64,000 bases of DNA from contig NZ_JYII01000006.1 in the NCBI RefSeq assembly GCF_000948415.1, positions 372,001-436,000 of the forward strand. Direction: 5' to 3'. A model generated the notes under the pieces. That model worked only from the letters and a program-made list of their open reading frames with translations. It made no database searches and had not been told where the DNA came from. Both the position numbers and the translations under genes were made by a program. Each line of letters opens with the position of its first letter. Position 1 is the first letter of the stretch. Positions 28,412-38,985 of the stretch are shown piece by piece. This stretch comes from Thalassospira sp. HJ (lineage in GTDB: Bacteria > Pseudomonadota > Alphaproteobacteria > Rhodospirillales > Thalassospiraceae).

Positions 28412-29143
28412 TTGACCTTTAATAGCAGAAGCTTCGATGACCTTGATGCGCTCTATGCAAAAATTCGAGGGGAAAACCGAGAAGCAATTATCGAGAATGA
28501 TATCGTTGTCGATCCTCTGCCATTACCCGGCGAACTTCGCTGGGGGATAAGCACTGTTTTCCGTCCAAAACTGAGCACTGAACTTTGGAGAGATATCTCT
28601 GAGCTCCGAAACACATTGGGCAATGCCCATGCGGCGTATGACCAAAGCAGTGTTCATGTCACCGTCCGTTCAAATGAGGGCTTCCGCCCAAACATAGCCG
28701 ATGACGATCATGATGTTGTTGGATACGCTGATGCTATGCAGGCTGCGATAGAGGACTACGCTCCGTTAGAGGTGTCATTCAAAGGTTTGATTGGTGTTAG
28801 AACTGGTGTGTTACTTTGCGGGTACCCGCATTTTGACCTAATTGAACTGAGGAGGAGATACTTCCTAGAGCTGGAGGCCCGGAAACTTATTCGCCCAGGA
28901 CCAGAGCCTACTATTGAGAAAGTGCGAAACACTTGTCACGCCAGCATGATCATGTTTTCGGAGCTGCTATCTGACCCAAAGAAGTTCGCGTCGCACCTTG
29001 ATAAACTAGTAGATCGAGACTACGGCACCGTAGTGATCGATGAATTCGATATTGTATCTTACTCACGCACGCTCAGCGATATTAAGACTGCAACACATGC
29101 AACAGTTCCGGCAAGAAACGTAAGAGAAAGCTCTCTCACATGA
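28412..29143 (+). CDS. 2H phosphoesterase-like protein
   Basis: A 243-residue protein with two H-x-T/S motifs 94 residues apart: VHVTV (H82, T84) and CHASM (H176, S178). This is the signature of the 2H superfamily (LigT, 2'-5' RNA ligase, cyclic phosphodiesterases). It probably acts on 2',3'-cyclic or 2'-5' nucleotide bonds; the subfamily is unrecognised. It starts with TTG, 9 nt after AAAGGGGA. Codon use is more AT-rich than the neighbours and it stands alone, suggesting horizontal gain. A 9-bp stem-loop spans its stop codon. Confidence 0.6.
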   Translation: MTFNSRSFDDLDALYAKIRGENREAIIENDIVVDPLPLPGELRWGISTVFRPKLSTELWRDISELRNTLGNAHAAYDQSSVHVTVRSNEGFRPNIADDDHDVVGYADAMQAAIEDYAPLEVSFKGLIGVRTGVLLCGYPHFDLIELRRRYFLELEARKLIRPGPEPTIEKVRNTCHASMIMFSELLSDPKKFASHLDKLVDRDYGTVVIDEFDIVSYSRTLSDIKTATHATVPARNVRESSLT

Positions 29144-29164
29144 GCCTTAAGTGTCGTGAGAGAG
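29131..29164 (+). other. Stem-loop spanning the stop codon of the 2H-like gene
   Basis: CTCTCTCAC (29131-29139) and GTGAGAGAG (29156-29164) form a perfect 9-bp stem around 16 nt that include the TGA stop. Only AATTT follows, so it is at best a weak terminator. Confidence 0.5.
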
Positions 29165-29192
29165 AATTTCTGCGGGGCCAATGACACGGCGA

Positions 29193-29417
29193 TCAGTAGC
29201 TCAAGTCCAACCCAAGGAAATTGCTAAGCGCAAGCGTGATGCCGCCGACAACCAGAAGAGCGAGCACAAAAAGGCCGGCTACCTTGGCGCTGGCGCGCAG
29301 GACGGCTTGCCTGCCGTACTTTTGGCCCTGGTCGTAATGCCATTTGATGGCCAAGAACATCGCGATAAGCAGTGCGGCAGCTTTAAACGTGCCAAAGGCG
29401 ATCGGGACCCAATCCAT
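29193..29417 (-). CDS. Small two-segment membrane protein, unknown function
   Basis: A 74-residue protein with two hydrophobic segments (AFGTFKAAALLIAMFLAI and, after a basic loop KYGRQAVLRASAK, VAGLFVLALLVVGGITLAL). I recognise no family. An in-frame ATG at 29432 would add five residues; the ATG at 29417 has GAGAG 8 nt upstream. It is convergent with the 2H-like gene. Confidence 0.55.
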   Translation of the reverse strand: MDWVPIAFGTFKAAALLIAMFLAIKWHYDQGQKYGRQAVLRASAKVAGLFVLALLVVGGITLALSNFLGLDLSY

Positions 29418-29432
29418 GTTCAAGACTCTCAT

Positions 29433-29785
29433 ATGTATTCGCTATGCGCCTTATGCCCCGATCTGGGACCCGCGCATATTTCTTATTCTACAAGGCAGGC
29501 ATGTAACAGCGGGCGAAAAAACAGCGAAACCGTGTTTGTGAAAGCGCGTTTCATCGCCAATCCGTTACGTAATCGGGGCCGAACATAGAATTGCTCAAAG
29601 GTAGCAGCACTGAGATTTATCAATCAGATCGGCTGTTGTTGACGCAACGCAGCCTTTCTTTGCCGCCCAATTCCTTGCCATCCCTGCCCAATGGCGATAT
29701 TGAAGTCTTCAAACTGTCATTAACTTGCGATGCCGGGCCCCGCGCATTATCTCCGGCTTGCAACCAGGCGAGATGAGAAGACGCC
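29433..29785. other. Region upstream of nadA
   Basis: I see no convincing gene here; two short frames lack SDs and family patterns. It should hold the nadA promoter. A perfect 13-bp palindrome, TTGAAG-T-CTTCAA (29700-29712), lies 74 nt before nadA. Confidence 0.5.
29700..29712. promoter_or_regulatory. Palindrome upstream of nadA, candidate operator
   Basis: TTGAAG-T-CTTCAA is a perfect inverted repeat. Its left half also resembles a -35 box. A regulator of NAD synthesis could bind here; this is inferred from position only. Confidence 0.35.
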
Positions 29786-30808
29786 ATGAATGAAATGATC
29801 ACCATTGCCGAGGCCTCGGCCGACGCAATGTCGGAAATGCAGATTGATCCCACCCTTGATCTGGAAGCTGAGATTCAGCGCCTGAAAAAGGAAAAGAATG
29901 CGATCATTCTGGCCCATTACTATCAGGATGGGGAAATTCAGGACCTTGCCGACTTTGTCGGTGACAGCCTTGATCTGTCGCGCAAGGCAGCAGCAACCGA
30001 TGCCGATGTCATCGTGTTTTGCGGCGTGCGCTTCATGGCCGAAGTTGCCAAAATCCTGAGCCCGAACAAAACCGTTCTGCTGCCGGATTCCAAAGCGGGT
30101 TGCTCGCTCGAAGATTCTTGCCAGCCGGAACCGTTCCGCAAGTTCCGCGAACAGCATCCTGATCACGTATCGATCACCTATATCAACTGCTCGGCCGAGG
30201 TGAAGGCGGCGTCCGATATCATCGTGACTTCGTCGAATGCGGCCGAGATCATTGATCAGATCCCAGCAGATCAGCCGATCCTGTGGGCGCCGGACCGCCA
30301 TCTTGGTTCCTATCTTGCCAAGAAGACCGGCCGTGACATGACGCTTTGGAACGGGTCGTGCATCGTGCATGAGCAGTTCTCCGAGCGTGAGCTGATCCGT
30401 CTCAAGACCCAGAACCCGGATGCCAAGATCGCGGCTCACCCGGAATGCCATGACGGTATCCTCAAACACGCCGATCACATTGGTTCGACCCGCGCCATTC
30501 TGGAATATGTGATCAACGGTCCGGATCAGAAATATCTGATCGCGACCGAGCCGCACATCATCCACCAGATGGAAAAGGCCGCCCCGCAGAAGGAATTCAT
30601 TCCGGTGCCGGGTGCCGACGGATCGTGCGCGTGCAACAACTGCCCGTTCATGGAGCTGAACACGCTTGAGAAGCTCTATCTCTGCCTGGTCAATAACGGC
30701 CCGCAGATCGTCATGCCCGAAGACTTGCGTGTCAATGCGGTGAAGCCGCTTAAACGCATGCTGGAAATGTCAAAAAACATTCCGGTCAAAAAAGACGACG
30801 CGGCCTAA
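29786..30808 (+). CDS. nadA: Quinolinate synthase A
   Basis: A 340-residue [4Fe-4S] enzyme that condenses iminoaspartate with dihydroxyacetone phosphate to quinolinate in NAD synthesis. Likely cluster ligands are C106 (SKAGCSLED), C192 (GSCIVHE) and C286 (CACNNCP). [19 protein letters not shown] near the N-terminus is diagnostic. nadC follows after a terminator-like hairpin. nadB is not in the window, so iminoaspartate must come from an enzyme encoded elsewhere. Confidence 0.96.
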   Translation: MNEMITIAEASADAMSEMQIDPTLDLEAEIQRLKKEKNAIILAHYYQDGEIQDLADFVGDSLDLSRKAAATDADVIVFCGVRFMAEVAKILSPNKTVLLPDSKAGCSLEDSCQPEPFRKFREQHPDHVSITYINCSAEVKAASDIIVTSSNAAEIIDQIPADQPILWAPDRHLGSYLAKKTGRDMTLWNGSCIVHEQFSERELIRLKTQNPDAKIAAHPECHDGILKHADHIGSTRAILEYVINGPDQKYLIATEPHIIHQMEKAAPQKEFIPVPGADGSCACNNCPFMELNTLEKLYLCLVNNGPQIVMPEDLRVNAVKPLKRMLEMSKNIPVKKDDAA

Positions 30809-30822
30809 GCCGATTGATCTCA

Positions 30823-30850
30823 CAGCCCCGCAAATCTTGCGGGGCTGTTT
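30823..30850 (+). terminator. Hairpin between nadA and nadC
   Basis: CAGCCCCGCAA-ATC-TTGCGGGGCTG is a perfect 11-bp stem followed by only TTT. It probably reduces rather than abolishes read-through into nadC, 37 nt downstream. Confidence 0.65.
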
Positions 30851-30886
30851 GCCATTCCCCATCAGAATTCAAAGCAGCCCGCCATC

Positions 30887-31726
30887 ATGACCGTCCTGAC
30901 CCAAACCGAAATCGCGGAATTCATTGATCGTTCCTTTGCCGAGGATATCGGCACCGGTGACATCACATCAGACAATGTCATTCCCGCCGATGCGCGCTTG
31001 CGGGTAGCCCTTGAAACCCGCGAGGATATTGTGGTTGCCGGGCTTGATATCGCGCTTGAATGCTTCCGCAAGCTGGTACCGGATGCAAAGATCGAAAAGC
31101 GCTGCGAAGACGGCGATGCGATTTCCGCCAAGGACGTCATGGCCGTGGTCGAGGGCAATGCACGCGGTATCCTGACCGCAGAGCGTACCGCCCTTAATAC
31201 CCTGCAGCATCTTTCGGGCATTGCCACCACAACGCGCACCTATGTTGCGGCGATGGGGGAGACGACGGCGAAGCTTCTTGATACCCGCAAGACCCTGCCC
31301 GGTTGGCGCAAAATGGAAAAATACGCCACCCGCATGGGCGGTGCACAGAACCACCGCATGGGGCTTTATGACGGGGTGATGATCAAGGACAACCATATCG
31401 GTGTTGTCGGATCGATCACCAAATGTGTCGAGGCCGCGCGTGCCGCCAACCTGCCCAAGATCGAGGTGGAATGCGACACGCTTGATCAGGTGAAAGAGGC
31501 AACCGAGGCCGGCGCGGATATCATCCTGCTTGATAACATGGGACCGGATATGTTGCGCGCAGCGGTTGCAATTGTCGCTGGTCGCTGCAAGACTGAGGCA
31601 TCCGGGGGTGTAAACCTTCAGACCATCGGTGCGATTGCCGCAACCGGGGTCGACTATGTTTCCGTCGGGCGGATTACCCAATCCGCACCGGCCGTTGATA
31701 TCGGACTTGATGTTGCAATCCTGTGA
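30887..31726 (+). CDS. nadC: Nicotinate-nucleotide pyrophosphorylase (carboxylating)
   Basis: A 279-residue quinolinate phosphoribosyltransferase that makes nicotinate mononucleotide from quinolinate and PRPP. Family motifs: EDIGTGDITSD, ERTALNTLQHLSGIAT, DTRKTLPGWR, NHRMGLYDGVMIKDNH and EASGGVNLQTI, with catalytic Arg/Lys residues in place. A Nudix gene begins six nt after its stop, so they form one unit. Confidence 0.96.
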   Translation: MTVLTQTEIAEFIDRSFAEDIGTGDITSDNVIPADARLRVALETREDIVVAGLDIALECFRKLVPDAKIEKRCEDGDAISAKDVMAVVEGNARGILTAERTALNTLQHLSGIATTTRTYVAAMGETTAKLLDTRKTLPGWRKMEKYATRMGGAQNHRMGLYDGVMIKDNHIGVVGSITKCVEAARAANLPKIEVECDTLDQVKEATEAGADIILLDNMGPDMLRAAVAIVAGRCKTEASGGVNLQTIGAIAATGVDYVSVGRITQSAPAVDIGLDVAIL

Positions 31727-31732
31727 GGCCGC

Positions 31733-32158
31733 ATGCGTGAAAGCAGTCACAGCTCAACAGACCCTGCCCTTATCAAGGTGATCGAAACTGCCAACTGGAT
31801 TTTGCGCGATGGCGAGAACATCCTGTCGGTCAGAAGCCACGGCCGCGACCGGTTTTATCTTCCCGGTGGCAAGATCGATCCGGGTGAAACCGCCCGTGAA
31901 GCCATCAAACGTGAAATCAATGAAGAACTCGGTGTCAAGCTTGTGCCCGGCACATTGCGCCAACTGGGCACCTTTGCCGGACAAGGGCACAACCAGCCCG
32001 ACGACGCGATCATTCGCATGACCTGTTTTACCGGCACCTATACCGGCACCCTTGCCCCGGCAAGCGAGATCGCCGAACTCAGATGGCTGTCACCACGCGA
32101 CCGCCACCTTCTGGCCCCGATGGGCCAGAAGATCACAGCTGCGCTGTTCGACATCTGA
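31733..32158 (+). CDS. Nudix hydrolase
   Basis: A 141-residue single-domain Nudix protein. GGKIDPGETAREAIKREI with NEELG satisfies the box GX5EX7REX2EEXG. There is no DNA-binding domain, so it is not the regulator NrtR. It hydrolyses a nucleoside diphosphate derivative; placement six nt after nadC suggests an NAD-related or oxidised nucleotide substrate (inference). Confidence 0.9.
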   Translation: MRESSHSSTDPALIKVIETANWILRDGENILSVRSHGRDRFYLPGGKIDPGETAREAIKREINEELGVKLVPGTLRQLGTFAGQGHNQPDDAIIRMTCFTGTYTGTLAPASEIAELRWLSPRDRHLLAPMGQKITAALFDI

Positions 32159-32194
32159 TTTTCAAAACCAAATGATCCAGCAAGGACAGCGCCC

Positions 32195-34813
32195 TTAGCG
32201 TGGCGCATCGCCGTCCGGATTGCCGCCGGCATCGGGTATTTCACGCCCCGATGCATCGCGATCACGCGAGATATCCTTGGCCGCCGATGGTGGGGCGGCC
32301 TTTTGATCAGCTCCGCTATCATCCGTGTCACACGAGGTGTCGTCGGGTTTATCCTCGGACGTTTCGGGTTCTTCTGGTTCGACCTCGGTGATCTTTTTCG
32401 GCGCGCCCTTGCCGGCATCACGGATGGCATCGGTCAGCTTGTCGATATCGCGCAGGTTAAGGTCACGCTGCGGGAACGGAATTTCGATGCCTTCATCGCG
32501 GAAGCGCTGCACCAGCTCGAAGCGGATCGAGCTTGCGACCGCAATGACATCACCAATGTCACGTAGGAAATAGCGCAGTTCGAAATCAAGCGAGCTGGCC
32601 CCGAAATCCATAAACACCACCTGCGGTGCCGGATAGGTCAGGATCTCGCGGCGTTTGTCGGCCATTTCAAACAGGATCTCGCGAACCTTTTCGACATCGG
32701 CACCATAAGACACACCGATCTTGATGATGCCACGGCCCGAGCGCTCCTTGAGCGTCCAGTTCAAAACCCGGTTTGAAATCAGCTCGGAGTTCGGAATAAC
32801 GATCGAGGAGCGGTCAAAGGTCTCGATTTCAGTCGCACGCACCCGGATGTCTTTGACAAAGCCCTGATCAGCCCCGACCACGATCCAGTCACCGACCTTG
32901 ATCGGGCGTTCGACCAGAAGGATGAGGCCCGAGACGAAGTTGTTCACGATGCTTTGCATGCCAAAACCGATACCGACCGAAATGGCACCGGCGATGATGG
33001 CAAGGTTGGACAGATCAAGCCCGGCAGCAGATACCGCAAGCAGGATCGCAAGGCAGATGCCGGCATAGCCAAAGATCGCCGAGACGGAATGTTGCAGCCC
33101 CTGATCAAGCTTGGTGTTGGGCAGAACACGCGTGCTGAGCATCCGCTGGAAGAAGCGCATGACGGCCAGCACGATGACAAACATCAGGGCGGCGAGCAGG
33201 ATGGAACGCAGCGAGAAATGAATGCCGCCAACCTGAATGCCGATAAAGGCCTGCTGAACCGCCAGAATAAGATCGGCCCAAGCAATGTCGGTAAAGATCA
33301 TCACCGCGACCGGCACGGCGATGGACACCATCACCACATCAATCAAAACCCGCAGCCAGAAATACAGCGTGCCATGCACCGCATCACTAACAGTGCTGTC
33401 TTCGCTGCTTTCGGGGCGCACCAGATAGGTGTGCATAAGCGCGCGGCAATAAGCGCGCAGCAGCCAGTAACACGTCAGGAAGGCCAGCGCCATCATCAGG
33501 TTTTCAAGGATGAAGCGCGCAAGCGCGACATAGCCGACAACCATCAGCACGGGCATCAGGATCGCGACAACCTTCAGCCCCCGGCGCGAACGGCGTTCGA
33601 TTTTTGCCCAGAACTCGTGCCGGTCGCGTTCATCATGCTGCCAGAACATCCCAAGCGAGGAAACAAAGAGCAGAACTGAAATGACCAGAACGTTCGAGAT
33701 GCTTTGGACCAGCGCAATATCAAGCGAGGTGCCCAGCGTCGTCGCCCCTTGCAGCAGCACCATGTCAAAGGCAAAGATCACCGCAACAGCCAGCGAACAG
33801 AACCCGACAACCCGTGCGCCTTGCGGCGTTGTACCCGAGCGACGCAAGGTTGGGGCAAAGGGTGAATGCACACTGCGGATTGCAGCACCGACAAACAACA
33901 GGAACAGGGCCGCCGCAAAGCATTGCAGGACAAAGTCGCCCATCGCGCCACTTAGCAACGCCTCGCGCGAATCAAGGATGCCATAGGCAATCAAAAGTGC
34001 GATCCCCGGCACCAAGGCGGTAAACAGGAACCGCGTGCCTGAAATCAATGACACCCTGTCTTCGTCGGGCACAGAGTTCCAGCGCGCCGGGATATAGCGC
34101 AGCACAACCACCTCGCCGCCAATCAGGGCGGCAATGACAATGAAGGTCAAAAGAACCAGTCCGGGGGCCACTTCGGCAAGTTGATCGGCGACCTCGCCTT
34201 CAAGTTCAAGGTTGGAATAGCGCGCCTGAACCATGCTGGGTAGCTTGACGATTTCACCCCAGGCATCGAACCAGACAACCGGATCAAGCGGTACATCAAC
34301 CCGGCCCAGAATACGGCGGGTAAAGCGTTCGCGGGCCAGACCGGCAAGCTGATCAGAGAGTTCGCTGGCGCGGAAATTGACCAGTTCAAGCTGTTTGATC
34401 ACACCGCCAACGCGCGCGATATTCTCGTTAATGTCTTCGCGTTCACGCGCGACTTCGGGGACTTCTTCTTCGCCTTCTGCCGGCGGTTCGCCAAGTTTGC
34501 CAAGGGCAGCTTCAAAGCGCTGCAGGCGATCATTGGCACGCCCGCGCAGCTCATTGATGGCAAGCTGGATGGTCTCGATCCGGTCGCGACCATCGGCAAT
34601 CACGCGGCCGGTAATATCTTCACCGGAAATCGAATCTTCAAGTTCATCAAGCGTGCTTTCCCATTCCGCGATGCGGTCCTGGGCATTATCGAGTTCGATC
34701 CTTTGAACGGTTTCGGAGCGCTGAGCACTTGATTGCGCCACCACCCCGAAGGAGGCCGTCATTGCAAACAGACAGATTGCAAGACCCGCGATTACCTGAC
34801 GAACTGATGTCAT
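32195..34813 (-). CDS. Large mechanosensitive channel, DUF3772 plus MscS domains
   Basis: An 872-residue inner-membrane protein. It has a signal peptide (about 1-26), a periplasmic helical DUF3772 region with coiled coil (30-210), multiple membrane segments (about 215-590), and a C-terminal MscS channel core with NLAIIAGAISVGIGFGMQ pore helix and IVNNFVSGLILLVERPIKVGD. A long acidic, Pro-rich tail (EVEPEEPETSEDKPDD onward) is probably disordered and cytoplasmic. It releases solutes on hypo-osmotic shock. An EcfG-like promoter lies about 117 nt upstream. It is divergent from zntB. Confidence 0.9.
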   Translation of the reverse strand: MTSVRQVIAGLAICLFAMTASFGVVAQSSAQRSETVQRIELDNAQDRIAEWESTLDELEDSISGEDITGRVIADGRDRIETIQLAINELRGRANDRLQRFEAALGKLGEPPAEGEEEVPEVAREREDINENIARVGGVIKQLELVNFRASELSDQLAGLARERFTRRILGRVDVPLDPVVWFDAWGEIVKLPSMVQARYSNLELEGEVADQLAEVAPGLVLLTFIVIAALIGGEVVVLRYIPARWNSVPDEDRVSLISGTRFLFTALVPGIALLIAYGILDSREALLSGAMGDFVLQCFAAALFLLFVGAAIRSVHSPFAPTLRRSGTTPQGARVVGFCSLAVAVIFAFDMVLLQGATTLGTSLDIALVQSISNVLVISVLLFVSSLGMFWQHDERDRHEFWAKIERRSRRGLKVVAILMPVLMVVGYVALARFILENLMMALAFLTCYWLLRAYCRALMHTYLVRPESSEDSTVSDAVHGTLYFWLRVLIDVVMVSIAVPVAVMIFTDIAWADLILAVQQAFIGIQVGGIHFSLRSILLAALMFVIVLAVMRFFQRMLSTRVLPNTKLDQGLQHSVSAIFGYAGICLAILLAVSAAGLDLSNLAIIAGAISVGIGFGMQSIVNNFVSGLILLVERPIKVGDWIVVGADQGFVKDIRVRATEIETFDRSSIVIPNSELISNRVLNWTLKERSGRGIIKIGVSYGADVEKVREILFEMADKRREILTYPAPQVVFMDFGASSLDFELRYFLRDIGDVIAVASSIRFELVQRFRDEGIEIPFPQRDLNLRDIDKLTDAIRDAGKGAPKKITEVEPEEPETSEDKPDDTSCDTDDSGADQKAAPPSAAKDISRDRDASGREIPDAGGNPDGDAPR

Positions 34814-34937
34814 GCCTGATGATCCATTTTGATGCCCGGGATCAAACCCGGCTTCCGTTTCTTGAGTGCTTTTCGCGTTTTGTAAACAGGTTGGCTTGAT
34901 ACTTGTTCACAGAGCCAAACCCTACACTGAGAACAGT

Positions 34938-34962
34938 AACGAATCATCTAACGTTTCGTTCC
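34938..34962 (-). promoter_or_regulatory. EcfG-like promoter candidate for the MscS gene
   Basis: On the minus strand GGAAC (34962-34958), 16 nt, CGTT (34941-34938) matches the general-stress EcfG promoter form. The predicted start near 34930 gives a leader of about 117 nt. Confidence 0.5.
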
Positions 34963-35031
34963 CGTTCAGTGATGCGTTGATAATAACCCCGTTCCTGACC
35001 CGTACACGCACGGTCAGCCAAGGAGCCCGCG

Positions 35032-36021
35032 ATGAGCAAAACCGCGTTGATCAATGCTTTTGAAATTACCCCGAGCGGCACGGCACAAGCAGTCGGCTGG
35101 GATGCCCTGCAAGCCGACCTGCCCGAGATTGCCGAGGGCAATTACCTTTGGGTGCATCTGGACTGGATGGGCGATGGGGTGCGCGACTGGCTGATCAATG
35201 TAGCGGGCATTGATGCCACCATCACCGACACGCTTTCGACGCGCGGCACCCGCCCGGCGGTGTTTTTCTATGATCCGGGCTATTCGCTTAATCTGCGCGG
35301 GGTCAACCTGAATGCGGAAAATGATCCGGCCGACATGATTTCGGTACGTTTCTGGGTCACAAGCAACATGGTGATCACGCTGCGCAATCAGCCGCTTAAG
35401 GCGTTTGATGACATGCGCGCCGCCATTGCCGAGGGCAAGGCGCCCAACAGCATTGATGACTTTGTCCTGACCGTTGCCGAACGGCTTGCTTACCGCGTTG
35501 AAAATGTCGTGCGCGGCATGGAGGACGAGGTCGAAGCCCTCGAGGATGATCAGGAAACTGTGGCCGAAGGCAAGACCCTCCCGCTACGCAAACGTGGATC
35601 AGATATCCGCCATATGTTGTCGCGCCTGCGCCGCCATCTGGGACCGCAACGCGATGCACTGGCAAACTATGTCGAATTGAAACCGGCTTGGTCCGACAAG
35701 CGGTTCAAACGTCGTGCCCGCGCCCTGACCGACAAGACCGTGCGTCTGGTCGAAGAATTTGATTCACTGCGCGAACGCCTTCAGATCGTGAATGAAAACC
35801 TGATGGCGATCGAAAGCGAACAGATGAACCGCACCATGTACTGGCTGACGGTGATTGCAGGACTGTTCCTGCCGATCAGTTTTGTCACCGGGCTTTTGGG
35901 GATCAATGTCGGCGGCGTTCCGGCAACCGACAGCCCGTATGGCTTCGTCGGGGTGTCAATCATTCTTGCCGTGATCACGGCTTTTGAAATCTGGCTGTTC
36001 AAAAAGATGCGCCTGATCTGA
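35032..36021 (+). CDS. zntB: CorA-family zinc transporter ZntB
   Basis: A 329-residue member of the CorA superfamily. The large N-terminal cytoplasmic funnel (1-265, with long stalk helix RALTDKTVRLVEEFDSLRER in part) is followed by two membrane segments separated by the GxN loop GINVGGVPA, the ZntB form of CorA's GMN. ZntB mediates proton-coupled zinc transport. The SD AAGGAG precedes the ATG. A GC-poor stem-loop follows at 36027. Confidence 0.9.
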   Translation: MSKTALINAFEITPSGTAQAVGWDALQADLPEIAEGNYLWVHLDWMGDGVRDWLINVAGIDATITDTLSTRGTRPAVFFYDPGYSLNLRGVNLNAENDPADMISVRFWVTSNMVITLRNQPLKAFDDMRAAIAEGKAPNSIDDFVLTVAERLAYRVENVVRGMEDEVEALEDDQETVAEGKTLPLRKRGSDIRHMLSRLRRHLGPQRDALANYVELKPAWSDKRFKRRARALTDKTVRLVEEFDSLRERLQIVNENLMAIESEQMNRTMYWLTVIAGLFLPISFVTGLLGINVGGVPATDSPYGFVGVSIILAVITAFEIWLFKKMRLI

Positions 36022-36026
36022 TGGCA

Positions 36027-36053
36027 GCATTGCAAAGCGTCTTGTTGCAATGC
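36027..36053 (+). other. Stem-loop after zntB, no U-tract
   Basis: GCATTGCAA and TTGCAATGC form a perfect 9-bp stem around a 9-nt loop, four nt after the zntB stop. No T-run follows. Confidence 0.5.
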
Positions 36054-36118
36054 GATGCAAGTTGGAGCTATGACAAAGTCACGACGTTGATTTCTTTCAC
36101 TGCATCCGAGATTTGTTG

Positions 36119-37246
36119 ATGACCGACGGCCCGCTTTCCCGTTACCGCGCGAAAATCACCGCTGGTGAGCTGGCCCACGATCCGATGCAGGAATTGTGCG
36201 CCGAAAAGCTGCAAAGCCTGAAACACGCGCTGGACCATTACGAGCCGGCAACCGGCACGGGCGGCTGGCGCGAACGGTTTGGCCTGACGCGCAGGCGCGA
36301 TGAGCCGACCCCGCCGCTTGGGCTTTACATCTATGGCGAAGTCGGGCGTGGCAAATCCATGTTGATGGATCTGTTCTATGAAACCATCGACATTGAAAAA
36401 AAGCGTCGCGTGCATTTCCATGACTTCATGCAGGATGTGCATGAACGCATGCACCGTTATCGCCAGACCAAGAAAAAGGATGAGGCGGACCCGATCCCGC
36501 CAATTGCCAAGGACCTCGCCAAGGATGCCTGGTTGCTGTGCTTTGACGAGATGCAGGTTACCGACATCACCGATGCGATGATCCTGGGCCGTCTGTTCGA
36601 ACATCTGTTTGAACATGGGGTGGTGATTGTCACGACATCCAACCGCGTGCCTGATGATCTTTATAAGGATGGCCTGCAGCGACAGAACTTCCTGCCGTTT
36701 ATCGACATGATCAAGCAGAAGCTTGATGTGCTGGAACTCGCCAGCCCGACCGATTACCGCATGCGCAACCTGACAGCGGCCGAGGTCTTCCTGTATCCGA
36801 CGACCCGCGAAGAAGCACCTGCGCGCGTTGATGAAATGTTCGCAACGCTTACTGAAGGCGCGCGCGTTGCGCCAGACAGCCTGACGGTGAAGGGCCGCAA
36901 GATCGAAATTGCTGCCGCCGGGGCTGGTGTTGCCAAATTCACCTTTGATGAGCTCTGCACCCGGCCATTGGGGCCGGGGGACTACATCGCACTTGCGACC
37001 CATTTCCATACCATCGTGATTGATTTCATTCCGAAATTGCCGGACTCCCGTCGTGACTGGGCCAAGCGGTTCGGAACGCTGGTCGATGCGATGTATGAAC
37101 ATAAAACCAAGCTGATCTGTGCGATCGAATGCGATCCGACCGAGATTTACACCGACGGCGATTATTCCTTTGAATTCCAGCGCACGGTGTCGCGCATGAC
37201 CGAAATGCGCAGTCAGGAATATCTCGATATGGCGCACCTGACCTGA
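36119..37246 (+). CDS. zapE: Cell division protein ZapE (AFG1-like ATPase)
   Basis: A 375-residue P-loop ATPase. Walker A GEVGRGKSMLMD follows GLYIYG, Walker B is LLCFDEMQV with TDITDAMILGRL, and sensor NRVPDDLYKDGLQR is family-specific. E. coli ZapE affects Z-ring stability under low oxygen; the mitochondrial homologue AFG1 assists respiratory complex quality control. I chose the ATG at 36119; a TTG six nt upstream is an alternative. It lies upstream of mdh but separated by 618 nt. Confidence 0.9.
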   Translation: MTDGPLSRYRAKITAGELAHDPMQELCAEKLQSLKHALDHYEPATGTGGWRERFGLTRRRDEPTPPLGLYIYGEVGRGKSMLMDLFYETIDIEKKRRVHFHDFMQDVHERMHRYRQTKKKDEADPIPPIAKDLAKDAWLLCFDEMQVTDITDAMILGRLFEHLFEHGVVIVTTSNRVPDDLYKDGLQRQNFLPFIDMIKQKLDVLELASPTDYRMRNLTAAEVFLYPTTREEAPARVDEMFATLTEGARVAPDSLTVKGRKIEIAAAGAGVAKFTFDELCTRPLGPGDYIALATHFHTIVIDFIPKLPDSRRDWAKRFGTLVDAMYEHKTKLICAIECDPTEIYTDGDYSFEFQRTVSRMTEMRSQEYLDMAHLT

Positions 37247-38815
<1,569 letters not shown>

Positions 38816-38823
38816 AGAACGCG

Positions 38824-38854
38824 AAACGGGCTGGTCATTGACCGGCCCGTTTTT
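38824..38854 (+). terminator. Intrinsic terminator after mdh
   Basis: AAACGGGCTGGTC-ATT-GACCGGCCCGTTTTT: a 12-bp stem with one G-U and a T-run. Confidence 0.88.
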
Positions 38855-38985
38855 CAATCATTGTTGTTATTCAAACTTCAATGATCGCGGCCTCTTAACA
38901 AAGTCCCATATGCTTTTGCAGGGACATTGAAATCCAGATTTCTGACCCACCGGAAATCGTACGGAAGGCAAGAAAGCGACCGAAC

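Noticed and set aside
29591-29776. A 61-codon frame upstream of nadA
   Set aside because: It has no SD, no family pattern, and it overlaps the likely nadA promoter region.
31733-32158. The Nudix protein as the NAD regulator NrtR
   Set aside because: It has only the Nudix domain; no winged-helix DNA-binding region follows in its 141 residues.
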